This document shows positions 1 through 5,497 of a stretch of DNA of 7,537 bases, piece by piece. A program made the position numbers and the translations under genes. The notes under the pieces were generated by a model. The model worked only from the letters and a program-made list of their open reading frames with translations. It was not told the DNA's origin and made no database searches. Numbering within the stretch: the stretch's first letter is position 1; each line of letters begins with the position of its first letter. The stretch comes from Ruminococcaceae bacterium UBA6842 (GTDB lineage: Bacteria > Bacillota > Clostridia > Oscillospirales > Acutalibacteraceae), in the NCBI GenBank assembly GCA_002451855.1, contig DKDS01000076.1:5658-13194 (forward strand), given 5' to 3'.

Positions 1-54
1 ATGATTAAGTGCTTCGTTTGCCTTAGATGTGAAACCGTTAAAATTATATTTCAA
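1..54 (-). CDS. clpC: ATP-dependent Clp protease ATP-binding subunit ClpC, N-terminal fragment (cut by window edge)
   Basis: ClpC is the AAA+ unfoldase that feeds substrates, including arginine-phosphorylated proteins, to the ClpP protease in the cytoplasm. Only the first 18 codons are in the window. They read FNGFTSKANEAL after a short leader, which matches the start of the ClpC N-terminal repeat domain. The proposed start is TTG at 52-54: no ATG lies between the in-frame mcsB stop and the conserved FNGF motif, and a strong GAGGAGGT ribosome binding site sits 7 nt upstream. The gene follows mcsB by 3 nt in the same reading frame, the usual final position of the ctsR-mcsA-mcsB-clpC operon. 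Identity is firm from sequence plus context. The start codon is inferred, and nothing can be said about the ATPase domains, which lie outside. Confidence 0.88.
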   Translation of the reverse strand, partial: MKYNFNGFTSKANEALNH

Positions 55-57
55 TCG

Positions 58-1080
58 CTATACCTCCTCGGTATCCTTTAATTGCTCCCTTATAAAAGCC
101 GCTCTGTATATATCATATTCGTTTTCCGCGATGTTACCGTATTTCTTCATAAGCATATGCGGCTGACCCTCAACAAGCAGCTTTACGGGCATTGCCTTTT
201 CCTCTATTATGCCCATACCCACGCCGAGTTTAATCGCCGAAAGTAATTTCATCATTTCCTCATTTGAAAGAATACGGCAGTTTTTAAGTATTCCGAGCGC
301 CCTGCCGCAAATATCCTCCGCTTTAAGGCGTTCGAGAGCATCTCTACCCGCTCGTTCCTTCTGAATTAACTGACGGGTTATTATATTAAGATTGCTTATT
401 GCGCTCTTTTCGCTGATTCCGAGCGTAATTTGGTTTGAGACCTGATACATTGAAGCCTTGGCTTTCGAGCCTTCACCGTACATTCCTCTTACCGTAAAGC
501 CTATCTTACCCACGGTGTCCGCTATACGCCTTATCTCGCCGTCCGATTCGGTAACGGGCAGATGAAGCATAACCGAGGCTCTCAGTCCCGTTCCGAGATT
601 GGTGGGACACTCGGTAAGGTAGCCTAATTCATTGTCAAATGAGAAATGCAGCGCTTCGTAAAGAAAGGTATCAAGCCGCTCGGCAATATCATAAGCCTTT
701 TCAAGCTGTAAGCCGCCTAAAATAACCTGTATTCTTATATGGTCCTCCTCGCCTATCATAATACTTATGCTTTCATCATCGGAAAGTATTACCGCACGGC
801 TTAAGTTGCTTTCGGCAAATTCGGGACTTATTATATGCCTTTCCGCCATTGCGCCGATTTCATTCGACGGCACGGAAGACATATCAATGAATTTAAGGCT
901 TTTAGCATAAGGCGTATTGCTTTCAAGAAGGGCGGATTTTACCTTTTCCATAAGCTCGCGCCTTTGTCCGTCGGTCATTTTTGAAAGAAAAGGCAGACCC
1001 GATATATTTCTCGCAAGTCTTACACGGCAGCTTACGGCAATATCGTCCTCGGGCGCTCTGCCGACATACCAGCTACTCAT
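58..1080 (-). CDS. mcsB: Protein-arginine kinase McsB
   Basis: McsB phosphorylates arginine residues of misfolded proteins and of CtsR, marking them for ClpC-ClpP. It belongs to the phosphagen (guanido) kinase fold. At 340 residues it is close to the usual family length. Visible motifs in order: the ATP-binding SCRVRLARN at 17-25, EEDHIRIQ at 111-118, the block CPTNLGTGLRAS at 158-169 with the conserved cysteine C158, RGMYGEG at 198-204, and NQITLGISE at 216-224. All catalytic-domain blocks look intact. One oddity: the C-terminal allosteric phosphoarginine-binding motif, RDXXRA in characterised McsB, reads YDIYRA at 322-327, so its first arginine is replaced by tyrosine. The start ATG overlaps the mcsA stop by 8 nt and has GGAGG upstream within mcsA, indicating coupled translation. 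The call is secure; the effect of the motif change is inference. Confidence 0.97.
   Translation of the reverse strand: MSSWYVGRAPEDDIAVSCRVRLARNISGLPFLSKMTDGQRRELMEKVKSALLESNTPYAKSLKFIDMSSVPSNEIGAMAERHIISPEFAESNLSRAVILSDDESISIMIGEEDHIRIQVILGGLQLEKAYDIAERLDTFLYEALHFSFDNELGYLTECPTNLGTGLRASVMLHLPVTESDGEIRRIADTVGKIGFTVRGMYGEGSKAKASMYQVSNQITLGISEKSAISNLNIITRQLIQKERAGRDALERLKAEDICGRALGILKNCRILSNEEMMKLLSAIKLGVGMGIIEEKAMPVKLLVEGQPHMLMKKYGNIAENEYDIYRAAFIREQLKDTEEV
62..69 (-). promoter_or_regulatory. Ribosome binding site of clpC, inside the mcsB 3' end
   Basis: On the minus strand GAGGAGGT lies 7 nt before the TTG at 54-52. It sits inside the last codons of mcsB, which suggests translational coupling. 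This site decides in favour of the TTG start, because no other start codon lies at a useful distance. Confidence 0.8.
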
Positions 1081-1564
1081 TTTCCTTTTCCTCCAATTTC
1101 TTTATTTTATCCCTTATAACAGCCGCTTCCTCGAACCGTTCCTCGCTTACAAGCCTGTTCATTTCCATACGCAGCGTATCCGCGCTTTCAGGTTTCGGTC
1201 TTACCGCAAGCGGCGCGCTGTTCGGTATCTTGCCCATATGCTTGACCGTTCCGTGTATCCTTTTAAGGTACGGCGCCAATTCAGTGCCGAAGGCTTTGTA
1301 ACATTCGGCACAGCCCATTTTGCCGGTCTTAGCGATTTCCGCAAAGGTAGCTCCGCAAACGGGACATCTCTTTTGGTTCTCGTTTATCATAAGCTCCGAA
1401 GCGTCGCCGAGCACCGACGCGAGCATATTATAAAGACCGCCCTTATAAAGCGAGCCTGATTTTTCGGCGCACTCGGGACAGAGATTGCTCTCTGTTACAA
1501 CCCCGTTAATTATGCGCATTATATGTGTTGTTGCGGTGTTTTTTCCGCATTTATCGCAAAGCAT
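1073..1564 (-). CDS. mcsA: McsA, zinc-finger/UVR-domain activator of McsB
   Basis: McsA is the cytoplasmic partner that activates the McsB arginine kinase and, in Bacillus, modulates CtsR. The 163-residue product shows the family layout: an N-terminal CxxC pair at C3/C6 and C29/C32, a second set at C67/C70 and C85/C88 that together look like two zinc-binding modules, and a C-terminal UVR domain (about 130-161) with the core RFEEAAVIRDKI followed by a charged Lys/Glu-rich end. The ATG has a strong AGGAGGT site that overlaps the ctsR stop codon, 10 nt downstream of ctsR. All eight cysteines expected for two fingers are present, so no defect is evident. Position between ctsR and mcsB confirms the call. 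UVR domains also occur in UvrB/UvrC, but the rest of the protein does not resemble these. Confidence 0.95.
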   Translation of the reverse strand: MLCDKCGKNTATTHIMRIINGVVTESNLCPECAEKSGSLYKGGLYNMLASVLGDASELMINENQKRCPVCGATFAEIAKTGKMGCAECYKAFGTELAPYLKRIHGTVKHMGKIPNSAPLAVRPKPESADTLRMEMNRLVSEERFEEAAVIRDKIKKLEEKENE

Positions 1565-1574
1565 AGTCTACCTC

Positions 1575-2030
1575 CTATTTGATTTGCGTAAGCAGCATTT
1601 GTTTAAGCAATGCCGCGCGGAGCCTGTCCCTGCTTTCAACGGGAACAGACTGCATAACATTACCCGAAACCGCCGAGGCTATAAGCAAAGCCACATCGGG
1701 AGTTATTATTTTCGACTCGATACAGTTTTCTATTACTATTCTTGTAGTCATAGCGTCAACCGAATCGCCTATGGAATTTATTATGTGCATAAGCGCCGAG
1801 GTATGATTAAGCACAACTCGCTTTATGCGGATATAACCGCCGCCGCCCCTGCGGCTTTCGATTATATACCCGTGCTCAGGCGTAAAACGGGATGACAGCA
1901 CATAATTTATCTGGCTCGGCGCGCAGCCTATATTATTGGCAAATTCGTTGCGCTGTATTTCGGCGGTATTTGCGCCGGATTCATTCAGCATCCTTATTAT
2001 TTCATGTGTTATCAAATCACTCATTCTCAT
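1575..2030 (-). CDS. ctsR: Transcriptional repressor CtsR
   Basis: CtsR represses class III heat-shock genes (its own operon, clp genes) by binding tandem heptamer operators. The chosen start gives 151 residues, matching the family. The helix-turn-helix recognition region CAPSQINYVLSSRFT is at 36-50, and the winged-helix wing SRRGGGGYIRI follows, with the tetraglycine at 62-65 that is known to act as the heat-sensing loop. Arginines flanking the wing (R60, R61) are in the region McsB targets in studied homologues. The rest is the C-terminal dimerisation domain. The start is ATG at 2028-2030 with GGAGG 8 nt upstream. A longer in-frame GTG start at 2045 would overlap that ribosome site and is not accepted. 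It is first in the operon, with CtsR-type operators directly upstream, so autoregulation is expected. Confidence 0.97.
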   Translation of the reverse strand: MRMSDLITHEIIRMLNESGANTAEIQRNEFANNIGCAPSQINYVLSSRFTPEHGYIIESRRGGGGYIRIKRVVLNHTSALMHIINSIGDSVDAMTTRIVIENCIESKIITPDVALLIASAVSGNVMQSVPVESRDRLRAALLKQMLLTQIK

Positions 2031-2038
2031 ATTAACAT

Positions 2039-2043
2039 CCTCC
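2039..2043 (-). promoter_or_regulatory. Ribosome binding site of ctsR
   Basis: Minus-strand GGAGG lies 8 nt before the ATG at 2030. It fixes that ATG as the start over an upstream in-frame GTG (2043-2045) that overlaps the site itself. An ATG two codons further in is also possible but is less well spaced. Confidence 0.8.
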
Positions 2044-2060
2044 ACTGACCTTTACTGACT
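2044..2060 (-). promoter_or_regulatory. CtsR-type operator, downstream copy, over the predicted transcription start
   Basis: Read on the minus strand this is AGTCAGT-AAA-GGTCAGT: two heptamers in direct repeat with a 3-nt spacer. Layout and core match the known CtsR box (RGTCAAA-NAN-RGTCAAA), but both heptamers end in GT instead of AA. It covers the predicted start of transcription, so a bound repressor would block initiation. Assignment is by motif and context. Confidence 0.75.
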
Positions 2061-2063
2061 TTT

Positions 2064-2092
2064 ATTATACACCATAGTCAGTAAAAGTCAAA
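2064..2092 (-). promoter_or_regulatory. Sigma-A promoter of the ctsR-mcsA-mcsB-clpC operon
   Basis: On the minus strand the -35 is TTGACT (2091-2086) and the -10 is a perfect TATAAT (2069-2064), with a 16-nt spacer (17 if TTTGAC is used). The start of transcription would fall near 2057, giving a leader of about 27 nt before the ctsR ATG. The -35 lies within one CtsR operator and the start site within the other. Confidence 0.85.
2076..2092 (+). promoter_or_regulatory. CtsR-type operator, upstream copy, over the -35
   Basis: Plus-strand AGTCAGT-AAA-AGTCAAA. The second heptamer matches the established CtsR half-site RGTCAAA exactly, and the first ends in GT. It is oriented opposite to the copy at 2044-2060, and together they form an imperfect inverted repeat (14 of 17 positions) around the -10. 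It covers the -35 of the ctsR promoter and also lies about 80 bp upstream of the divergent Cys-rich gene. Confidence 0.8.
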
Positions 2093-2114
2093 TGTTTTTT
2101 TGCGATTGTTCGGT

Positions 2115-2142
2115 AACACAAATTATTAAACCGACATAGTAT
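2115..2142 (+). promoter_or_regulatory. Possible mother-cell sporulation sigma-type promoter for the Cys-rich gene
   Basis: AACA at 2115-2118, a 16-nt spacer, and CATAGTAT at 2135-2142 resemble the sigma-K/sigma-E pattern (mACm, then CATAnnnT). A transcript would start near 2149, just before the ribosome binding site of the small gene. No good sigma-A promoter was found for that gene. The motifs are short and AT-rich, so chance is a serious alternative. Confidence 0.3.
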
Positions 2143-2172
2143 GTGATGAAGACAAAAAAGGAGGTCTTTAAT

Positions 2173-2304
2173 ATGTGTAACAACAATTGCTTTGGCGGTA
2201 ACAACTGTACTTGGATCATAATCCTTGTTCTCATCCTCGTTTGCTGCGGCGGATGCGGATGCGGCAACAACGGCTGCGACAACGGCTGCGGATGCGGCTG
2301 CTAA
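2173..2304 (+). CDS. Cys/Gly/Asn-rich 43-residue protein with one hydrophobic segment, function unknown
   Basis: The ATG follows a near-ideal AAGGAGGT ribosome site. The product is 43 residues: an Asn/Cys-rich head (C2, C6, C12), a short hydrophobic stretch WIIILVLILV at 14-23 that could sit in or at a membrane, then a tail made almost only of Gly, Cys and Asn (C24, C25, C28, C30, C35, C39, C41, C43). Eleven of 43 residues are cysteine. It resembles small clostridial proteins that databases have labelled 'chorion class high-cysteine' and, loosely, the glycine-rich YjcZ-type small spore proteins; this is from memory of such sequences, not a search. Role could be a cross-linked spore or envelope component, or metal binding. 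It is divergent from ctsR and ends 15 nt before a strong terminator, which supports it being a real stand-alone gene. Confidence 0.75.
   Translation: MCNNNCFGGNNCTWIIILVLILVCCGGCGCGNNGCDNGCGCGC
2267..2290 (+). repeat. Tandem 12-bp repeat within the Cys-rich gene
   Basis: ACAACGGCTGCG occurs twice with no gap (2267-2278 and 2279-2290). In frame it encodes repeated Asn-Gly-Cys units. This suggests the Cys-rich tail grows or shrinks by slipped-strand duplication while staying in frame. Confidence 0.85.
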
Positions 2305-2319
2305 TACACAGCGGTAGCG

Positions 2320-2351
2320 AAAAAGAGAACGCCCACGGGCGTTCTCTTTTT
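2320..2351. terminator. Bidirectional intrinsic terminator between the Cys-rich gene and pflA
   Basis: A perfect 14-bp stem (AAAAAGAGAACGCC pairing with GGCGTTCTCTTTTT) closes on the 4-base loop CACG. The A-run and T-run at the two ends give a U-tract in both directions. It lies 15 nt after the stop of the small plus-strand gene and touches the last base of the pflA stop codon on the minus strand, so it can end both convergent transcripts. Confidence 0.93.
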
Positions 2352-3055
2352 CATAGATACATATTTAATTTTTCAATTAAGGCTTTGGTCGCTTCGGGTG
2401 TATTTTTAAGCGGAAAATCTATACCCTGCTTATCGTATTTTGAAGCGCAAAGCTTACGGAACGGCAAAAGCTCGATTTCCGAAACGCAGCTGTAACAAGA
2501 CACAATTTCCTTAAGCCTTTTTACGCTGTCCGAATTATCGTTAAGACCGGGTATAATAACCTGTCTTATACGGGTCGTTATTTTTCTCTTTTCCAGCTGC
2601 TCCAAAAACATAAGGGGCGCTTCTATTCCGCAGCCGACATATTTTTTATAATCCTCATCATAAGAATACTTTATGTCCAAAAGGCAGTAATCGGTATAAT
2701 CAAGCACATTTCCGATATCCCGAAGACAGCCCGAGGTATCAAGGCAGGTGTTGATACCGTTTTTACGGCACAATCTTAAAACTTCTGCCGTAAATTCCGA
2801 CTGTAAAAGCGGCTCGCCGCCCGACAGGGTTATACCGCCATCTCTTCCGAAATATTCCTTATACCTGAGAGCTCTGCGGACAACCTCCTCGGCAGTGTAC
2901 AGCGTGCCGCCGTTTTTATCCCATGTTTCGGGATTGTGACAGCACACGCACCTGAGCGGACAGCCCTGTAAAAACGCTACAAACCTTACACCCGGTCCGT
3001 CAAGCGTGCCGAGGGTCTGAAATGAGCTTATTCTACCCTTTATATCGCCGCTCAT
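2351..3055 (-). CDS. pflA: Pyruvate formate-lyase activating enzyme (radical SAM)
   Basis: PFL-activase uses a [4Fe-4S] cluster and S-adenosylmethionine to generate the glycyl radical on pyruvate formate-lyase (EC 1.97.1.4) in the anaerobic cytoplasm. The 234-residue protein has the radical SAM CxxxCxxC signature at C32, C36 and C39 in GCPLRCVCCHNPETW, preceded by TLDGPGVRFVAFLQGC, which is typical of this activase family. The SAM-binding GGEP motif is at 79-82 within ITLSGGEPLL. An extra cysteine (C38) sits inside the cluster loop. No additional ferredoxin-like cluster insert is present, so this is the short PflA type and not a glycerol-dehydratase-type activase. The ATG overlaps the pflB stop as TAATG, with GAGG upstream, indicating coupled translation from the same transcript. 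Its target is the adjacent pflB product. Confidence 0.96.
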   Translation of the reverse strand: MSGDIKGRISSFQTLGTLDGPGVRFVAFLQGCPLRCVCCHNPETWDKNGGTLYTAEEVVRRALRYKEYFGRDGGITLSGGEPLLQSEFTAEVLRLCRKNGINTCLDTSGCLRDIGNVLDYTDYCLLDIKYSYDEDYKKYVGCGIEAPLMFLEQLEKRKITTRIRQVIIPGLNDNSDSVKRLKEIVSCYSCVSEIELLPFRKLCASKYDKQGIDFPLKNTPEATKALIEKLNMYL

Positions 3056-5286
3056 TACATAGCCTCGTGGAAGGTACGGCTTATGACCTCTCTTTGCTGT
3101 TCGCGGGAAAGCTTGTGGAAGTTTACGGCGTACCCCGATACCCTGATGGTAAGGTTCGGGTATGCGGTCGGGTCGTTATACGCCTCAACCAAGGTTTGCC
3201 TGTTAAGCACATTAACATTGATGTGATGCGCTTTTTTGGCAAAATATCCGTCAAGCACGGAAACCAAGTTGTCTATTCTCTCGCCCTTTGTTCTGCCGAG
3301 CGTATCGGGAGTTATCGAAAAAGTATTTGAAATACCGTCACGGCAATCGTCGTAAGAAATTTTCGCAACAGAGTTAAGCGATGCGAGCGCGCCGTTTTCC
3401 TCCCTGTTATGCATTGGGTTTGCGCCCGGCGCAAAGGGTGCGCCCGCTTTTCTGCCGTCGGGCGTGGCGCCGGTATGCTTGCCGTACATAACATTCGATG
3501 TGATTGTAAGCGCCGAAAGCGTATGCTCCGCATTTCGGTAGGTCGGGGTTTTTCTGAGCTCGGTTATCATAAGATGTGTAAGCTCTTTTGCTATTCTGTC
3601 AACACGGTCGTCGTCATTACCGTATTTCGGGAAATCGCCCTCGGTTTTAAAATCTGTAATATATCCGTTTTCATCCCTTATGGGGCTCACCCTTGCGTAT
3701 TTAATTGCCGAAAGTGAATCGGTTATTACCGAAAGACCCGCAACTCCGAATGCCATAAATCTGTGAACAGCACTGTCGTGAAGCGCCATTTGCGACTGCT
3801 CGTAGGCGTATTTGTCGTGCATATAGTGTATAACATTCATTGTGTTGACATAGAGCCTTGAAAGCCACACGGCATATTCCGCAAATCTTTCATAAACCTT
3901 GTCGTAATCGAGAATTTCACCGTCAAAGGGCTTCATCTGCGGTCCTATATTTTTTCCGCTTGCGGTGTCATATCCGCCGTTAAGCGACAAAAGCAAAAGC
4001 TTCGCAAGATTGCACCTTGCCCCGAAAAATTGCATTTGTTTACCTATCTTCATAGCGGAAACACAGCAGGCTATTGCGTAATCGTCGCCGTATATCGGGC
4101 GCATTACATCGTCGTTTTCATATTGAATTGAATCGGTATCGCAGGAAATTTTCGCACAGTATTTTTTAAAGCTGTCCGGCAGGTCCTTAGCCCAAAGAAC
4201 CGTAAGGTTAGGCTCGGGCGCCGGTCCCAAGGTATAAAGCGTATTAAGCATACGGTAGCTGTTTTTTGTAACAAGGGTTCTGCCATCCTCGCCCATACCG
4301 CCTACGCTTTCGGTTATCCACATAGGGTCGCCGCCGAAAAGCTCGTTATATTCGGGAGTGCGCAGGTGTCTTGCGATACGGAGCTTTATAACAAAATCAT
4401 CCATAATCTCCTGCGCTTCCTTTTCGGTAAGCCTGCCGTTTTTAAGGTCACGCTCGATATATATGTCAAGGAATGTGCTTACTCTGCCGAGCGACATTGC
4501 GGCGCCGTTTTGCTCCTTGATAGCCGCAAGATACGCAAAATAGGTCCACTGCACCGCCTGACGGGCGTTCTCCGCCGGCTCGCTTATATCAAAGCCGTAC
4601 ATAGCCGCCATTTCTTTAATGCCGCCGAGCGCCTTTATCTGCTGCGACAGCTCTTCGGCAAGGCGTATATGCTCCTCGTCGAAATTAAACTCCGCCAAAC
4701 CGCGCTTGTCCTTTTTCTTTTCCTCAATAAGCCTGTCAATGCCGTAAAGCGCGACTCTCCTGTAATCGCCTATAATTCTTCCTCTGCCGTAAGCATCGGG
4801 AAGTCCCGTTATAAGGTGGCAGTGTCTGGCGGTACGCATTTCGTCGGTATAAGCCGCAAAAACGCCGTCATTGTGGGTGGTTCTGTATTTAAACTGTTTT
4901 TCTATGCTGTCGCTTAAGGTATAGCCGTACGCCTCGCATGCCTGCCTTGCCATACGCAGTCCGCCGAAGGGGTTTACTCCCCTTTTAAGCGGTCGGTTGG
5001 TCTGCATACCTACGATTATTTCCTTTTCCTTATCAATATATCCGGGCGAATACGAGGTAAGACCCGACACCGTCTCGGCGTCAACATCAAGCACGCCGCC
5101 GAACTGTCTTTCAACCTCAAACAGAGTGTTGACCCTGCCCATAAGCTCCTTTGTGCGCTTGGTAGCGCCGCACAAAAAGCTGTCGTCTCCCTTATATTCG
5201 TGATAATTGTGCTGTATAAAATCACGGACATTTATTTCATCCTGCCATACGCCGGGTAAAAATCCTTCCCAATTCTTATGCGTCAT
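3055..5286 (-). CDS. pflB: Formate C-acetyltransferase (pyruvate formate-lyase)
   Basis: PFL cleaves pyruvate with CoA to acetyl-CoA and formate (EC 2.3.1.54), a central step of anaerobic sugar fermentation. The protein is 743 residues, close to the E. coli enzyme (760), and looks complete. The paired active-site cysteines are C407 and C408 in AIACCVSAMKIGKQMQFFGA. The glycyl radical loop RVSGYAVNF is near the C-terminus with the radical site at G718. Conserved stretches such as PYGR-type AYGRGRIIGDYRRVALYG (about 165-182) and NILYTLGPAPEPN-like TLYTLGPAPEPN (349-360) are typical of true PFL as opposed to diol dehydratase-type relatives. The start ATG has GGAGGTT 8 nt upstream. pflA follows with a 1-nt overlap. 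A sigma-A promoter lies upstream. No defect is seen. Confidence 0.98.
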   Translation of the reverse strand: MTHKNWEGFLPGVWQDEINVRDFIQHNYHEYKGDDSFLCGATKRTKELMGRVNTLFEVERQFGGVLDVDAETVSGLTSYSPGYIDKEKEIIVGMQTNRPLKRGVNPFGGLRMARQACEAYGYTLSDSIEKQFKYRTTHNDGVFAAYTDEMRTARHCHLITGLPDAYGRGRIIGDYRRVALYGIDRLIEEKKKDKRGLAEFNFDEEHIRLAEELSQQIKALGGIKEMAAMYGFDISEPAENARQAVQWTYFAYLAAIKEQNGAAMSLGRVSTFLDIYIERDLKNGRLTEKEAQEIMDDFVIKLRIARHLRTPEYNELFGGDPMWITESVGGMGEDGRTLVTKNSYRMLNTLYTLGPAPEPNLTVLWAKDLPDSFKKYCAKISCDTDSIQYENDDVMRPIYGDDYAIACCVSAMKIGKQMQFFGARCNLAKLLLLSLNGGYDTASGKNIGPQMKPFDGEILDYDKVYERFAEYAVWLSRLYVNTMNVIHYMHDKYAYEQSQMALHDSAVHRFMAFGVAGLSVITDSLSAIKYARVSPIRDENGYITDFKTEGDFPKYGNDDDRVDRIAKELTHLMITELRKTPTYRNAEHTLSALTITSNVMYGKHTGATPDGRKAGAPFAPGANPMHNREENGALASLNSVAKISYDDCRDGISNTFSITPDTLGRTKGERIDNLVSVLDGYFAKKAHHINVNVLNRQTLVEAYNDPTAYPNLTIRVSGYAVNFHKLSREQQREVISRTFHEAM

Positions 5287-5315
5287 ATATTTTCAACCTC
5301 CGTTCAAGTATATAA

Positions 5316-5344
5316 ATACTACTATATATTGCGTTTAAAGTCAA
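5316..5344 (-). promoter_or_regulatory. Sigma-A promoter of pflB-pflA
   Basis: On the minus strand TTGACT (5344-5339) and TAGTAT (5321-5316) are separated by 17 nt. Transcription would start near 5309, leaving a leader of about 22 nt that holds the GGAGGTT ribosome site at 5301-5295. The -35 abuts an inverted repeat at 5344-5367. Confidence 0.65.
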
Positions 5345-5367
5345 CAACAAACTCTACATTTTGTTGT
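5344..5367. repeat. Inverted repeat next to the pflB -35
   Basis: ACAACAAA (5344-5351), 8-nt gap, TTTGTTGT (5360-5367): a perfect 8-bp dyad whose edge overlaps the -35 of the pflB promoter. It could be an operator. It does not match the Rex consensus, which begins TTG and ends CAA. No T-run follows it, so it is not a terminator. Confidence 0.45.
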
Positions 5368-5380
5368 ATTGTCATACTAA

Positions 5381-5436
5381 AAAATAATAATTGCAGTATT
5401 TTTGTGCAAATCACCGCTTTTTTAAAATAATAATTG
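5381..5436. repeat. 13-bp direct repeat in the pfl/ACT divergent promoter region
   Basis: AAAATAATAATTG occurs exactly at 5381-5393 and 5424-5436, 43 bp apart start to start, close to four helical turns. The second copy overlaps the -35 of the rightward promoter. The repeat is AT-rich in an AT-rich spacer, so low-complexity coincidence is possible, but the exact 13-bp match and phasing suggest paired binding of a regulator. Confidence 0.5.
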
Positions 5437-5462
5437 ATATTAGACCCAATTTGTGTTAGTAT
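5434..5462 (+). promoter_or_regulatory. Sigma-A promoter of the ACT-UPF0210-kinase operon
   Basis: TTGATA (5434-5439), a 17-nt spacer, and TAGTAT (5457-5462) preceded by an extended -10 TGT (5454-5456). Transcription would start near 5469, about 29 nt before the ATG. The -10 element lies within an imperfect dyad at 5452-5470. Confidence 0.6.
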
Positions 5463-5470
5463 TAAACACA
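5452..5470. repeat. Inverted repeat over the -10 of the ACT operon promoter
   Basis: TGTGTT (5452-5457), 7-nt gap, AACACA (5465-5470). The dyad spans the -10 and predicted start, a position suited to a repressor. It faintly recalls Rex sites (TTGTG...CACAA) but the centre differs. Confidence 0.35.
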
Positions 5471-5483
5471 GTAATGACTTATT

Positions 5484-5493
5484 AAAGGGTGAG
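5484..5493 (+). promoter_or_regulatory. Ribosome binding site of the ACT-domain gene
   Basis: AAAGGGTGAG resembles the 16S-complementary AAGGAGGTGA with a short gap, and ends 4 nt before the ATG at 5498. It contains an in-frame GTG (5489-5491) that would otherwise be a longer start. The site makes the ATG the better choice. Confidence 0.6.
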
Positions 5494-5497
5494 TAAA

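Noticed and set aside
917..1459. Plus-strand open frame opposite mcsB/mcsA
   Set aside because: It runs antisense across two well-identified genes, has no recognisable domain, and has a composition expected of a shadow frame.
2031..2045. Longer ctsR start at GTG 2043-2045
   Set aside because: The GTG overlaps the GGAGG ribosome site and the extra five residues are not part of the family N-terminus.
2088..2495. Other open frames over the Cys-rich gene (2088-2282 minus, 2211-2495 plus)
   Set aside because: They lack ribosome sites. The plus-strand one starts inside the Cys-rich gene, crosses the terminator and enters pflA antisense; the minus-strand one is low-complexity.
4366..4917. 183-codon plus-strand open frame inside pflB
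   Set aside because: It is fully antisense to conserved PFL coding sequence and shows no family motif.
5401..5414. GTG-N5-CAC dyad considered as an FNR/CRP-like site
   Set aside because: The half-sites are only 3 bp and the spacing does not match TGTGA-N6-TCACA.
5451..5470. Rex operator over the ACT operon promoter
   Set aside because: The outer bases resemble TTGTG...CACA, but the centre and odd-length spacer do not fit the 18-bp Rex consensus. It is kept only as an unassigned dyad.
5489..5497. Longer ACT-gene start at GTG 5489
   Set aside because: It falls within the likely ribosome site, and family members begin at the MKTVV-equivalent methionine at 5498.
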